From contig NSKG01000005.1 of NCBI GenBank assembly GCA_002287035.1, positions 186,001 to 250,000 on the forward strand: a stretch of DNA of 64,000 nucleotides, written 5' to 3'. The position numbers and the translations under genes are program-made. Below, piece by piece: positions 14,792-22,463 of this stretch. A model generated the notes under the pieces. The model saw nothing but the letters and a program-made list of their open reading frames with translations. It searched no databases and was not told where the DNA came from. Positions within the stretch are counted from its first letter, which is position 1; the number at the start of each line of letters is the position of its first letter. The stretch is from Pseudomonas sp. WN033. GTDB lineage: Bacteria; Pseudomonadota; Gammaproteobacteria; Pseudomonadales; Pseudomonadaceae.

Positions 14792-16126
14792 GTGAGCCTG
14801 CTACCCGCCCGCAGCCGCCTGCGCACCATCACTCTGCTGGGCCTGCCGATCATGGGCGGCATGCTCAGCCAGAGTCTGCTGAACCTGGTCGATGCGGCCA
14901 TGGTCGGCAGCCTGGGCAAGGAAGCGCTGGCCGGGGTTGGCCTGGGTAGTTACGCCAATTTCATGGCCATAGCCCTGGTCATGGGGCTGGGTGCAGGTGT
15001 TCAGGCCATGGTAGCGCGGCGCCGAGGCCAGGATCGCGAAGCTGAAGTCGCTGCTCCACTCAATGAAGGGCTGTTGATCGCTGCCCTGCTGGCCGTGCCG
15101 CTGACTCTGCTGTGCTGGTTCAATGCCGAGCGCATCATCGGCTTTCTTTCCTCGGATCAGGGCGTGGTCGAGATCGGTGTCGACTACTTCCACTGGCGCA
15201 GCCTGGCGATCATCGCTGTAGGGGCCAACTTTGCCTTTCGCGGCTACTGGAACGGTATTCGCGAGTCAGGGTTGTACCTGCGTATTCTGGTAGTCATGCA
15301 TCTGGCCAACGTGGCAATCAGCTACGGCCTGATCTTCGGCAAGTTCGGTCTGCCGGAAATGGGCGCCGAAGGTTCAGGCCTGGGCACCTGCATCGCCATG
15401 TTCCTCGGCTCGGCGCTCTATCTGAGCATTACCCTGCGACGTGGCCGCGCACACGGTTTTCTTCAGGCCCGTCCACAGTTCAGCGGTATCGTGTCGATGC
15501 TGCGGCTGTCGATGCCCAACTCGCTGCAACAGCTCTTCTTTGCCACCGGCATCACCACCCTGTTCTGGATCATCGCCCAGGTCGGCACCGCCGAACTGGC
15601 CATCGCCCACGTATTGGTCAACCTGGCGCTATTCCTGATCCTGCCCGGGGTTGGTCTGGGCATGGCCGCTACTACGCTGGTCAGTCACAGCCTGGGAGCC
15701 AACAAACCGGAAGATGCCTATCGCTGGGGCTGGGATGTGGTACGCGTGGCAGCTGTGGCGCTGTTTATCATGGGCATGCCGTTCTGGCTGGCGCCGCACT
15801 TCGTGCTCAGTCTGTTCACCCAGGACCCCTCACTCATCGCCCTGGGGGAATGGCCGCTACGCATTACCGGCCTGGGCATGACTCTGGATGCCACCGCGCT
15901 GGTTCTGACCCAAGCCCTGCTCGGCGCTGGCGCCAGCCGCACAGTGATGTCGGTGAATCTGGGTAGCCAGTGGCTAATATTCCTGCCCTGTGCCTACCTG
16001 GCCGGACCGGTACTCGGGGGCGGGCTATTATTGATCTGGCTGCTGCAAAGCGGCTACCGGGCGCTCAACTCGATCATCTTCGCCATCATGTGGCGACGCC
16101 GGCATTGGGCGGACATCCGCATCTGA
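14792..16126 (+). CDS. MATE family efflux transporter
   Basis: A 444-residue polytopic membrane protein with about 12 predicted helices, beginning with the family-typical stretch TLLGLPIMGGMLSQSLLNLVDAAMVGSLG. MATE proteins export cationic drugs or metabolites by Na+ or H+ antiport. The start is GTG with GAGG before it, seven bases after metH, so the two are probably co-transcribed. The NorM versus DinF-like branch cannot be told by eye, and the substrate is unknown. Confidence 0.9.
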   Translation: MSLLPARSRLRTITLLGLPIMGGMLSQSLLNLVDAAMVGSLGKEALAGVGLGSYANFMAIALVMGLGAGVQAMVARRRGQDREAEVAAPLNEGLLIAALLAVPLTLLCWFNAERIIGFLSSDQGVVEIGVDYFHWRSLAIIAVGANFAFRGYWNGIRESGLYLRILVVMHLANVAISYGLIFGKFGLPEMGAEGSGLGTCIAMFLGSALYLSITLRRGRAHGFLQARPQFSGIVSMLRLSMPNSLQQLFFATGITTLFWIIAQVGTAELAIAHVLVNLALFLILPGVGLGMAATTLVSHSLGANKPEDAYRWGWDVVRVAAVALFIMGMPFWLAPHFVLSLFTQDPSLIALGEWPLRITGLGMTLDATALVLTQALLGAGASRTVMSVNLGSQWLIFLPCAYLAGPVLGGGLLLIWLLQSGYRALNSIIFAIMWRRRHWADIRI

Positions 16127-16185
16127 GCAGACTATGCTAGGGTCTGTTGACGCCCTAGAGCCAGAGCAATGACAGCGAGCCAGCC

Positions 16186-16428
16186 ATGAGCAACGATCAG
16201 CACAAGCAGCAACAGCCAGAACAACCGCAGCCCCCCATGCGCTTTCGCGATACCCTGTCCAGCGTACTCTGGGCCGCGCTCGGGGTACACAGCAACAAAG
16301 CCCGAGAGCGCGACTTCACCCAGGGCAAGCCGAGTCACTTCATCATCCTGGGTATCACCTTCACCGCCCTGTTCGTGCTGACCATCTTCGGGCTGGTCAA
16401 GCTGATCCTGCACCTGGCTGGTGTATAG
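16186..16428 (+). CDS. DUF2970 small membrane protein
   Basis: An 80-residue protein with a Gln/Pro-rich hydrophilic head, the conserved stretch FRDTLSSVLWAALGVHSNKARERDF, and one C-terminal transmembrane helix (HFIILGITFTALFVLTIFGL). This matches DUF2970, short single-pass proteins of unknown function. It follows the MATE gene by 60 bases on the same strand. The ribosome site is poor. Confidence 0.8.
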   Translation: MSNDQHKQQQPEQPQPPMRFRDTLSSVLWAALGVHSNKARERDFTQGKPSHFIILGITFTALFVLTIFGLVKLILHLAGV

Positions 16429-16483
16429 CCCCTATGGAAATACTGATTAAATCAGTTTCGGTGTTGGCCCAATTGTCGCTGCC

Positions 16484-16603
16484 CTAGCGCTGACTGACCC
16501 AAAACACTGCCGTAACCACGGCAATCAGAATCAGCGTCACTGCTGCCCAGGCATCAATCCGGCTGTCGGTTGTTGTGGCTTCCTGCAGGTCGTGTTCACT
16601 CAT
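16484..16603 (-). CDS. 39-residue single-pass membrane protein
   Basis: A short minus-strand ORF from ATG 16603 to TAG 16484. It begins MSEHDLQEATTTDSRIDAWA and continues into one hydrophobic helix (AAVTLILIAVVTAVFWV) ending SQR. AGAGGA lies ten bases before the ATG. The acidic soluble head, clean helix and short basic tail are what real small membrane proteins show, and I recall similar tiny ORFs near this locus in Pseudomonas, though I cannot check. Function unknown. It converges with the DUF2970 gene. Confidence 0.6.
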   Translation of the reverse strand: MSEHDLQEATTTDSRIDAWAAVTLILIAVVTAVFWVSQR

Positions 16604-16698
16604 GGGATGCTATCCTCTTTTTGTTATCACAATTCGATGCCCGGCGGGCACAGACAATACCCAGTAAAGACCAGCAATTTAGACACGGCAAGCCGCCA

Positions 16699-16838
16699 AG
16701 GAACCTATGAAAACTACCTGCGTTGGCAATACTGCGTTAAAAACAGCCTCAAAATGCTCATTTACACCACGTAAACTGCGCTTTTTCGGCTGTTTTTACC
16801 TTGTCTTGCCTGCCTCGCCTACGTTTTCAGAGGTTCCC
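16699..16838. repeat. Nested palindromic intergenic element of about 140 bp
   Basis: The outer arms GGAACCTATGAAAAC (16700-16714) and GTTTTCAGAGGTTCC (16823-16837) pair 14 of 15. Inside, AAAAACAGCC (16739-16748) and GGCTGTTTTT (16788-16797) pair perfectly, and TTTAC/GTAAA (16761-16775) forms the tip. The element has no reading frame and differs in composition from its surroundings. It looks like an interspersed palindromic unit or the remains of a miniature mobile element. Confidence 0.6.
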
Positions 16839-16870
16839 TGATTGATACGCGCCTATATCGGAATTTCCGC

Positions 16871-16922
16871 ATAAACATATAGATAAACATTACTTTTGCG
16901 CATATCGAAAAACTGCTATTGT
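16871..16922 (+). promoter_or_regulatory. Likely cysI promoter
   Basis: TTTGCG (16895-16900) and TATTGT (16917-16922) are separated by 16 bases, a plausible sigma-70 promoter about 80 bases before the cysI ATG. Just upstream, ATAAACAT occurs twice (16871-16878 and 16883-16890) with a 12-base period, about one helical turn, as expected for an activator site. CysB is the natural candidate from gene function, but the motif does not prove it. Confidence 0.4.
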
Positions 16923-17003
16923 CTGCCGCCTTAGCCTGAGCCTGACCAGGGCCAACTCCACGAAAAAAGGGGTACAAAGAAACCCCGCTGACAGGTTGCC
17001 TGC

Positions 17004-18662
17004 ATGTATATCTACGACGAATATGATCAGAAGATCGTCGAGGACCGCGTCAAGCAGTTCCGCGATCAGACCCGCCGCTACCTTGCCGGCGAGTTGAGCG
17101 ATCCCGAATTCCTTCCGCTGCGTCTGCAGAATGGCCTCTACATTCAGCGTTACGCTCCCATGCTGCGTGTAGCCATTCCCTATGGCCTGATCTCTTCGCG
17201 GCAGATGCGCAAGCTGGCGTTCATCGCCCGTCAGTATGACAAGGGCTATGCGCACTTCAGTACCCGCCAGAACGTCCAGTTCAACTGGCCGGAACTGGAA
17301 GATGTGCCGGACATTCTCGCCCATCTGGCAGAAGTCCAGATGCATGCCATCCAGACCAGCGGCAACTGCATCCGCAACACCACAACCGACCAGTTCGCCG
17401 GCGTGGCCGCCGACGAAATCGTCGATCCGCGTCCCTGGTGTGAAATCATCCGCCAGTGGTCGACCTTCCACCCGGAATTCGCCTTCCTGCCGCGCAAGTT
17501 CAAGATTGCCGTCAACGGTGCCGCCGAAGACCGTGCCGCCATTGGCGTGCATGACATCGGCCTGAACGTGGTCAGAAACGACGCCGGTGAAATCGGCTTC
17601 CGGGTTCTGGTTGGTGGCGGCCTGGGCCGTACCCCGATGGTCGGTAGCGAAATCTGCGCGTTCCTGCCCTGGCAGCACCTGCTGACCTATCTGGACGCTA
17701 TCCTGCGCGTGTACAACCGTTACGGCCGCCGTGACAACAAGTACAAGGCGCGGATCAAGATCCTGGTCAAGGCCCTGACCCCGGAGGCCTTTGCCGAAAA
17801 GGTCGAAGCCGAATGGGCACACATCAAGGACGGCCCGGCCACCTTGACAGAGCAGGAGCTCGAGCGGGTAGCCAAGCACTTCACTGCGCCGGCCTATGAG
17901 AGCTTCAGCGCCGATGATGCCGACTACCTGGCCAAACGCGGCAGCGACAAAGGCTTCAACAACTGGGCACTGCGCAACGTCACAGCCCACAAGATGCCGG
18001 GCTATGCCGCAGTAACCCTGTCGCTCAAGCCGACCGCCGTGGCTCCTGGTGACGCCACCGACAAGCAGCTCGAAGCGGCTGCTGATCTGGCCGAACGCTA
18101 CAGCTTTGGCGAACTGCGTGTCACCCACAACCAGAACCTGGTCCTGGCCGACGTCAAGCAAAGCGACCTCTACGCTCTGTGGCAGGAGTGCCGAGAGCAA
18201 GGCTTCGCCACCCCGAATATCGGCCTGCTGACCGACATCATCTGCTGCCCCGGCGGTGATTTCTGCTCGCTGGCCAATGCCAAGTCGATCCCGATTGCCG
18301 AAGCTATCCAGCGTACTTTCGATGACCTCGACTACCTGCACGACATTGGCGACCTGGACCTGAACATCTCCGGCTGCATGAACGCTTGCGGTCACCACCA
18401 CGTCGGCCATATCGGCATTCTTGGGGTCGACAAGAAAGGTGAAGAGTTCTACCAGGTCTCGCTGGGCGGCAATAGCGGCCGCAAGGCCAGCATCGGCCAG
18501 ATCCTCGGCCCGTCCTTTGCAGCCGATCAAATGCCGGAAGTAATCCAGAAAGTCATCGGCGTTTACCTCGAAAGCCGGACCGACGAAGAACAGTTCCTCG
18601 ATACCTTCCAGCGTATCGGCATGGCCCCCTTCAAGGAGCGCGTGTATGCAACGAATAATTAA
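17004..18662 (+). CDS. cysI: Nitrite/sulfite reductase hemoprotein (CysI-type, siroheme/4Fe-4S)
   Basis: A 552-residue enzyme that reduces sulfite to sulfide with six electrons in assimilatory sulfur metabolism. It has two ferredoxin-like plus siroheme-binding repeats. The cluster/siroheme ligands are visible as CCPGGDFC (C415, C421) and GCMNACGHH (C458, C462), the C-x5-C and C-x3-C pattern. The N-terminal YAHFSTRQNVQFNWP and TSGNCIRNTTTDQFAG blocks are typical. The next gene overlaps its 3' end by 17 bases, so the two are translationally linked. Confidence 0.94.
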   Translation: MYIYDEYDQKIVEDRVKQFRDQTRRYLAGELSDPEFLPLRLQNGLYIQRYAPMLRVAIPYGLISSRQMRKLAFIARQYDKGYAHFSTRQNVQFNWPELEDVPDILAHLAEVQMHAIQTSGNCIRNTTTDQFAGVAADEIVDPRPWCEIIRQWSTFHPEFAFLPRKFKIAVNGAAEDRAAIGVHDIGLNVVRNDAGEIGFRVLVGGGLGRTPMVGSEICAFLPWQHLLTYLDAILRVYNRYGRRDNKYKARIKILVKALTPEAFAEKVEAEWAHIKDGPATLTEQELERVAKHFTAPAYESFSADDADYLAKRGSDKGFNNWALRNVTAHKMPGYAAVTLSLKPTAVAPGDATDKQLEAAADLAERYSFGELRVTHNQNLVLADVKQSDLYALWQECREQGFATPNIGLLTDIICCPGGDFCSLANAKSIPIAEAIQRTFDDLDYLHDIGDLDLNISGCMNACGHHHVGHIGILGVDKKGEEFYQVSLGGNSGRKASIGQILGPSFAADQMPEVIQKVIGVYLESRTDEEQFLDTFQRIGMAPFKERVYATNN

Positions 18663-19143
18663 AGGCAATCAGGTTGTCGTGGAAAACTGGCACCTGCTAG
18701 ACAAGGACGCCAGCCTCGACGGGCTGCCCAACAGTGACGACCTGATCGTCCCGCTGGCCCTGTGGCGCGAACATGCCCACGCCCTCAAGGCCCGTGATGG
18801 CGGGCTTGGCGTATGGCTGGACAGCGACGAGCAGATCGAGGAAATCGAAGGCGACCTTGAGCAGTTTCAGGTCATTGCCCTGAATTTCCCGGTGTTCAGT
18901 GACGGTCGCCACTACTCCACCGCCCGCATCCTGCGTGACCGTTACGGCTACAAAGGTGAAGTGCGCGCCATCGGCGACGTGCTACGCGATCAGTTGTTCT
19001 TCATGAAACGCTGTGGCTTCGATGCCTATGCCCTGCGTGAAGACCGCGACGCCGATGAAGCTCTGGCCAGCCTGCAAGACTTCTCCGAAGTCTACCAGGC
19101 CGCTACCGATCAGCCGCTGCCATTGTTCCGCCGCCGCGCCTGA
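18646..19143 (+). CDS. DUF934 protein, CysI partner
   Basis: A 165-residue soluble protein with the core FPVFSDGRHYSTARILRDRYGYKGEVRAIGDVLRDQLFFMKRCGFDAY, the DUF934 signature. Genes of this family commonly sit directly behind cysI in proteobacteria and are thought to help sulfite reductase (electron supply or assembly); the mechanism is not established. It starts inside cysI, and a strong terminator follows it, so the pair forms a closed operon. Confidence 0.9.
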   Translation: MQRIIKGNQVVVENWHLLDKDASLDGLPNSDDLIVPLALWREHAHALKARDGGLGVWLDSDEQIEEIEGDLEQFQVIALNFPVFSDGRHYSTARILRDRYGYKGEVRAIGDVLRDQLFFMKRCGFDAYALREDRDADEALASLQDFSEVYQAATDQPLPLFRRRA

Positions 19144-19144
19144 T

Positions 19145-19178
19145 CAGAAAAGCCGGGGTTTACGCCCCGGCCTTTTCT
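19145..19178 (+). terminator. Rho-independent terminator after cysI-DUF934
   Basis: AGAAAAGCCGGGG, the loop TTTAC, then GCCCCGGCCTTTTCT: a stem with an A-tract before and a T-tract after, beginning two bases past the stop codon. It can act on both strands and also serves the converging oxidoreductase gene. Confidence 0.85.
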
Positions 19179-19211
19179 CCCCCATTCCAAACACCGCGAC
19201 GTTTACCCTCA

Positions 19212-19850
19212 TCAGTAACCCACAGTGAATGCACGGCGAACGTGCTTGGCACTTTCCGCTTCATCCAGCAGTGCCACCGCGTAATCCTCCATTGAAATGC
19301 ACGATGTGCCATCAGCATCGACGAGCAAAGTATCACCGCCTGAACGATAGCTACCGATCCGCTCTCCCGGGATCAACATGGCTGGCGGAGAAAGATAAGT
19401 CCATGCCGCACGTGTTTCGGCCAGGCAAACCTCATACTGCGCCTGACAGGCACGCGCAATGGCAACCACCGAGGCGGGAAGAAAACCATCCAGTGTCAGC
19501 ACTGTCTTGCCATTGTGTCCGGGTACACGCAGTCGCGCAGCACCACCGACCACAAGAACACGCTGCCTGGGGTCTACGCAACTCAGAATCGAACGAGTCA
19601 TCGTGACCAGCATTTCTTCCCGCCCTTGTGGTGGGCGAACAGCACTGATGATCAAATCTTGCCCCTTGGCGGTGTGAACAACTTGCCGCGAATCACAGAC
19701 ATCAGCAACCAGGCCACGCACACCATCTGGCAACTGGTCGAGTTGCATTTGCCTTCTGACGATGCCACTGACCTCATGCCCGCGCCCTAATGCCTCGGCC
19801 ACAACCCGTTTGCCAACATCACCAACTGCACCGTAAACAGCAATTTTCAT
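19212..19850 (-). CDS. NAD(P)-binding oxidoreductase, atypical SDR/NmrA-like
   Basis: A 212-residue Rossmann-fold protein that begins MKIAVYGAVGDVGKRVVAEAL with the glycine-rich G-x2-G-x2-G nucleotide loop, followed by VVGGAARL and a WTYLSPPAML segment as in small NAD(P)H-binding epimerase-like proteins. No YxxxK catalytic pair is obvious, so it may be a flavin/quinone reductase-like or a regulatory member. It lies 31 bases downstream of the EamA gene on the same strand and probably shares the MarR-controlled transcript. Confidence 0.75.
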   Translation of the reverse strand: MKIAVYGAVGDVGKRVVAEALGRGHEVSGIVRRQMQLDQLPDGVRGLVADVCDSRQVVHTAKGQDLIISAVRPPQGREEMLVTMTRSILSCVDPRQRVLVVGGAARLRVPGHNGKTVLTLDGFLPASVVAIARACQAQYEVCLAETRAAWTYLSPPAMLIPGERIGSYRSGGDTLLVDADGTSCISMEDYAVALLDEAESAKHVRRAFTVGY

Positions 19851-19881
19851 CGTCTAACTCCCTATGCACGTTAAACACCGG

Positions 19882-20796
19882 CTATCGGTATTTACCCAGG
19901 TTAAGCAGAACAATCCCTGTACCAATCAGGATGCACCCCAGCAGCAGACCCTCAGGCGGAGTCTCTCTCTGCAGCAATATCGCGACAGGAATGCCAACAG
20001 CGGCACCAACAGAGCCAAGCAAACTCAAAAGAACAGGCCCTCCGGTCTTCTGCAACAAGAAAAGCAGCCAGAACTGGCCTGCGAAAACCAGAGACTGAAT
20101 GCCAATAAGAATGAGCGGCAAGCTGTGCTCCACAGGCACGGCAAGCGAAAAACCAGGTAAAAATCCTACGGCGAACAGGATGATTGCTGCTGCGACCAGC
20201 ATCCCTGGCGCAAGAGCGCTACCGGATACGCCCTCAGGCCAGCGGATGGTTCGGTACAGGTTGCCGATGGCCAACAGGACCGGACCAATCAGAGCCAAAA
20301 AGATCCAGAAGTGGTCTGCATCAGGTGCAGATAGCTTGTTGGCAGCCAAAGCTACCGCCCCGGCCAATGCTGATGTAACCCCTACCGCGCGAATGATCTG
20401 AAACTGCTCCATTCGCAATGCAAGAGCACCAATGTATGTCAGCAGCGGCGGCAAGGTGATAGTCAAGGCCACAAACCCAGCACCGACATGCGGGATTGCC
20501 GAGAAGAAAATCAGGTTGGAGCCGGCCACCCCTGTAAACGCGGAGATTGAATAGTACTCAAGCGTACGCCACTTGACCGGCGGCAACTCCCCGCGCAACC
20601 AGGCAAAAAACAACAGAATGAGCACCGCACCAAGCACCGACCAAAACAGAAATGCCAATGGTGGCAACAGCACCTCTCCCGCAAGCTTCGCCAGATTGGT
20701 AGATACGCCTAACAAGGCACCACCCGACAGGAGATACAGCAGCGGTGCAATCCATACCTTTTTTGATGCTCGCACACCAGCACTTGATGCATCCAT
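19882..20796 (-). CDS. EamA/DMT-family transporter
   Basis: A 304-residue membrane protein with about ten hydrophobic helices in two EamA repeats (a first repeat starting at LLYLLSGGALLGVSTNLAKL, a second around ALIGPVLLAIGNLYRTIRWPEG). It is probably a small-molecule exporter of unknown substrate. The ATG at 20796 is chosen because AGGAGG stands eight bases ahead; longer readings run through the operator region. It diverges from a marR gene, and two MarR-like operators lie between them, so expression is probably derepressed by an inducer of that regulator. Confidence 0.85.
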   Translation of the reverse strand: MDASSAGVRASKKVWIAPLLYLLSGGALLGVSTNLAKLAGEVLLPPLAFLFWSVLGAVLILLFFAWLRGELPPVKWRTLEYYSISAFTGVAGSNLIFFSAIPHVGAGFVALTITLPPLLTYIGALALRMEQFQIIRAVGVTSALAGAVALAANKLSAPDADHFWIFLALIGPVLLAIGNLYRTIRWPEGVSGSALAPGMLVAAAIILFAVGFLPGFSLAVPVEHSLPLILIGIQSLVFAGQFWLLFLLQKTGGPVLLSLLGSVGAAVGIPVAILLQRETPPEGLLLGCILIGTGIVLLNLGKYR

Positions 20797-20815
20797 GAAA
20801 GCGGCCTCCTCATTT

Positions 20816-20857
20816 ATCTTGACATCAAGATATAATTCATTTGCTTTGACGTCAAGA
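20816..20857. promoter_or_regulatory. Twin MarR-type operators in the EamA/marR divergent promoter
   Basis: Two near-identical palindromes, TTGACATCAA (20819-20828, inside the longer ATCTTGACATCAAGAT) and the perfect TTGACGTCAA (20846-20855), are centred 27 bp apart. They overlap the likely -35 and -10 elements for both directions. Such 10-16 bp palindromes beside a divergent marR gene are typical autoregulatory MarR operators. Confidence 0.75.
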
Positions 20858-20880
20858 CAAATGGACGCAATACTGGCGGC

Positions 20881-21369
20881 ATGGACCATATAGATAAAAT
20901 TCTTTTGCAATGGCAGCAGGAACGCCCCGACCTTGATGTTGGCCCGATGGGCACTATCGGACGGATCAAACGGCTGCATCAGCATCTAATACGCGGCATG
21001 GAAAAGACCTGGGCAGCTCACGGTCTCAATGGTGCCAGCTTCGATGTACTGGCAACCCTCCGGCGAGCAGCCCCCCCTTACGCGTTGTCGCCAGGGGAAC
21101 TGATGGAAGCAACCATGGTGACGTCAGGAACGATGACCCATCGTATCGACCAATTGGAAAAGGCCGGCCTAATTGAACGAATCAGAAACCCTGACGACGG
21201 CCGCAGCTTCTTGATATCCCTTTCTCCTCAAGGTCATGCTGTCATTGACGAGGCCGTCACGGCACATGTAGAGACGCAGGCGCAACTCACCAAGGTTCTG
21301 ACTACCGAACAACGCAACCAGCTAGACGAGCTTCTGAGAGCGTTTTTATCCGGATTTGAGGGTAAATAG
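20881..21369 (+). CDS. MarR family transcriptional regulator
   Basis: A 162-residue winged-helix regulator. The recognition region reads LSPGELMEATMVTSGTMTHRIDQLEKAGLIER and the wing is RNPDDGRSFLISLSPQG, both hallmarks of MarR. It is expected to bind the two palindromes just upstream as a dimer and repress itself and the EamA exporter. There is no ribosome site before the ATG. A possible promoter (TTGACG at 20846, AATACT at 20869) would start the RNA almost at the ATG, so a leaderless mRNA is possible. Confidence 0.92.
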   Translation: MDHIDKILLQWQQERPDLDVGPMGTIGRIKRLHQHLIRGMEKTWAAHGLNGASFDVLATLRRAAPPYALSPGELMEATMVTSGTMTHRIDQLEKAGLIERIRNPDDGRSFLISLSPQGHAVIDEAVTAHVETQAQLTKVLTTEQRNQLDELLRAFLSGFEGK

Positions 21370-21509
21370 ACTTCGGTTCAAACCGCAGCCAGAACGATGG
21401 ACTCGATACTGACTGCAAGCCGGGGTTGGACCTTCCAGGCTTGCCCCACCGCTATTAATGCGTAATCATGCACCCGGCCACAACGGATTAAACACCTCAG
21501 GGAAAGACC

Positions 21510-21746
21510 ATGTCAGAAAGCCGCGACTACCTCGAAATGTCATTTCACTCCATTCAGTGCTTTTCCAACGACGGCCGGCTGGATGCCGAAGAGCTGGGCC
21601 GGATTGTTGCAATCGCTGAGCGCGATGGCGTAATCGACCAGAACGAGATCCGCGTATTGAAGAACATCATTGCGCGCATCAAGCCTGAAGAGATCGATCA
21701 AGCCATGGCCCTCAAGCTGGCCGAGATCAGCCGCAAGATCAGTTGA
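21510..21746 (+). CDS. Small conserved protein, TerB-like/EF-hand-like
   Basis: A 78-residue acidic-basic soluble protein. The segment NDGRLDAEELGRIVAIAERDGVIDQNEIRVLKNII has two EF-hand-like Asp/Gly/Asp-x-x-Glu turns spaced as in TerB-fold tellurite-resistance-type domains. I recall similar short hypothetical proteins in Pseudomonas. Function unknown. AGGGAAAG precedes the ATG. It stands alone, with about 140 non-coding bases upstream holding a GCAAGCC/GGCTTGC hairpin at 21415-21444. Confidence 0.75.
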   Translation: MSESRDYLEMSFHSIQCFSNDGRLDAEELGRIVAIAERDGVIDQNEIRVLKNIIARIKPEEIDQAMALKLAEISRKIS

Positions 21747-21816
21747 TACCAAGCGATTCTATAACCCATAGTCTGAAAATCAGTTGTCGCAAGTCACCTG
21801 CCGAAGGAGCGGGGCT

Positions 21817-22455
21817 TTGAAAAGTGCAAAGGAGTTCTGGGACAAAAGCGCAGCCCGTTATGCCAAAAGCCCCGTCCGGGATGAAGCTGTCTACCAGAAG
21901 AAGCTGACCATCACACAGGAGTACCTGCAACCAGACTGGTCAATATTGGAGTTCGGCTGCGGCACTGGTAGCACTGCCATTATCCATGCCCCCTGTGTCA
22001 GGCACATTGTCGCCAGCGACATCTCAAGCAGAATGCTCGAGATTGCAGAGGCCAAAGCCAGGGAAGCCGGTATTGGAAACATCAGCTTTCAACAAGGAAC
22101 CCTGGAAGAGCTCAGGCTGACGCCGGAAAGCTTTGATGCTGTGCTGGGACTGAATGTGCTGCACCTGCTTGAGGACGTGAACGCTGCCATTGTGCAGGTA
22201 CACGACCTGCTTAAGCCTGGGGGCATCTTTGTCTCCAGCACAGCGCTAGTAAATAACATCTCGCTCTTCTGGCGCCTGACAATTCCGCTGATGCAACTGC
22301 TAGGCCTGGCCCCACACGTGAGTCGCTTCGACAAGCAGGAGCTGCTGTCCATGCTGACCAAGGCAGGCTTCACGCCGGTGTTTGAGTGGCAGCCAGACCA
22401 AGCATCGGTATTCATCGTTGCCAGAAAACCGGCTTCAATCCCTGCGAACCAATAA
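21817..22455 (+). CDS. Class I SAM-dependent methyltransferase
   Basis: A 212-residue methyltransferase. Motif I is ILEFGCGTGSTAI, the acidic loop is VASDISSRMLEIA, and motif IV is FDAVLGLNVLHLL. The best start is TTG at 21817, giving MKSAKEFWDKSAARYAKSP, because AAGGAG lies seven bases ahead; the longer TTG reading has no site. The substrate is unknown; the helix after LKPGGIF and the hydrophobic stretch near SLFWRLTIPLMQLLGL suggest a small lipophilic or membrane-proximal acceptor. Confidence 0.85.
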   Translation: MKSAKEFWDKSAARYAKSPVRDEAVYQKKLTITQEYLQPDWSILEFGCGTGSTAIIHAPCVRHIVASDISSRMLEIAEAKAREAGIGNISFQQGTLEELRLTPESFDAVLGLNVLHLLEDVNAAIVQVHDLLKPGGIFVSSTALVNNISLFWRLTIPLMQLLGLAPHVSRFDKQELLSMLTKAGFTPVFEWQPDQASVFIVARKPASIPANQ

Positions 22456-22463
22456 GCCTGGCC

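Noticed and set aside
16890..18668. 592-codon open frame on the minus strand opposite cysI
   Set aside because: Antisense shadow of a clear siroheme reductase gene and has no ribosome site or domain.
21415..21444. GCAAGCC/GGCTTGC hairpin as a terminator of marR
   Set aside because: No T tract follows and the inner loop is long; it may be a weak structure only, so it is not listed as a terminator.
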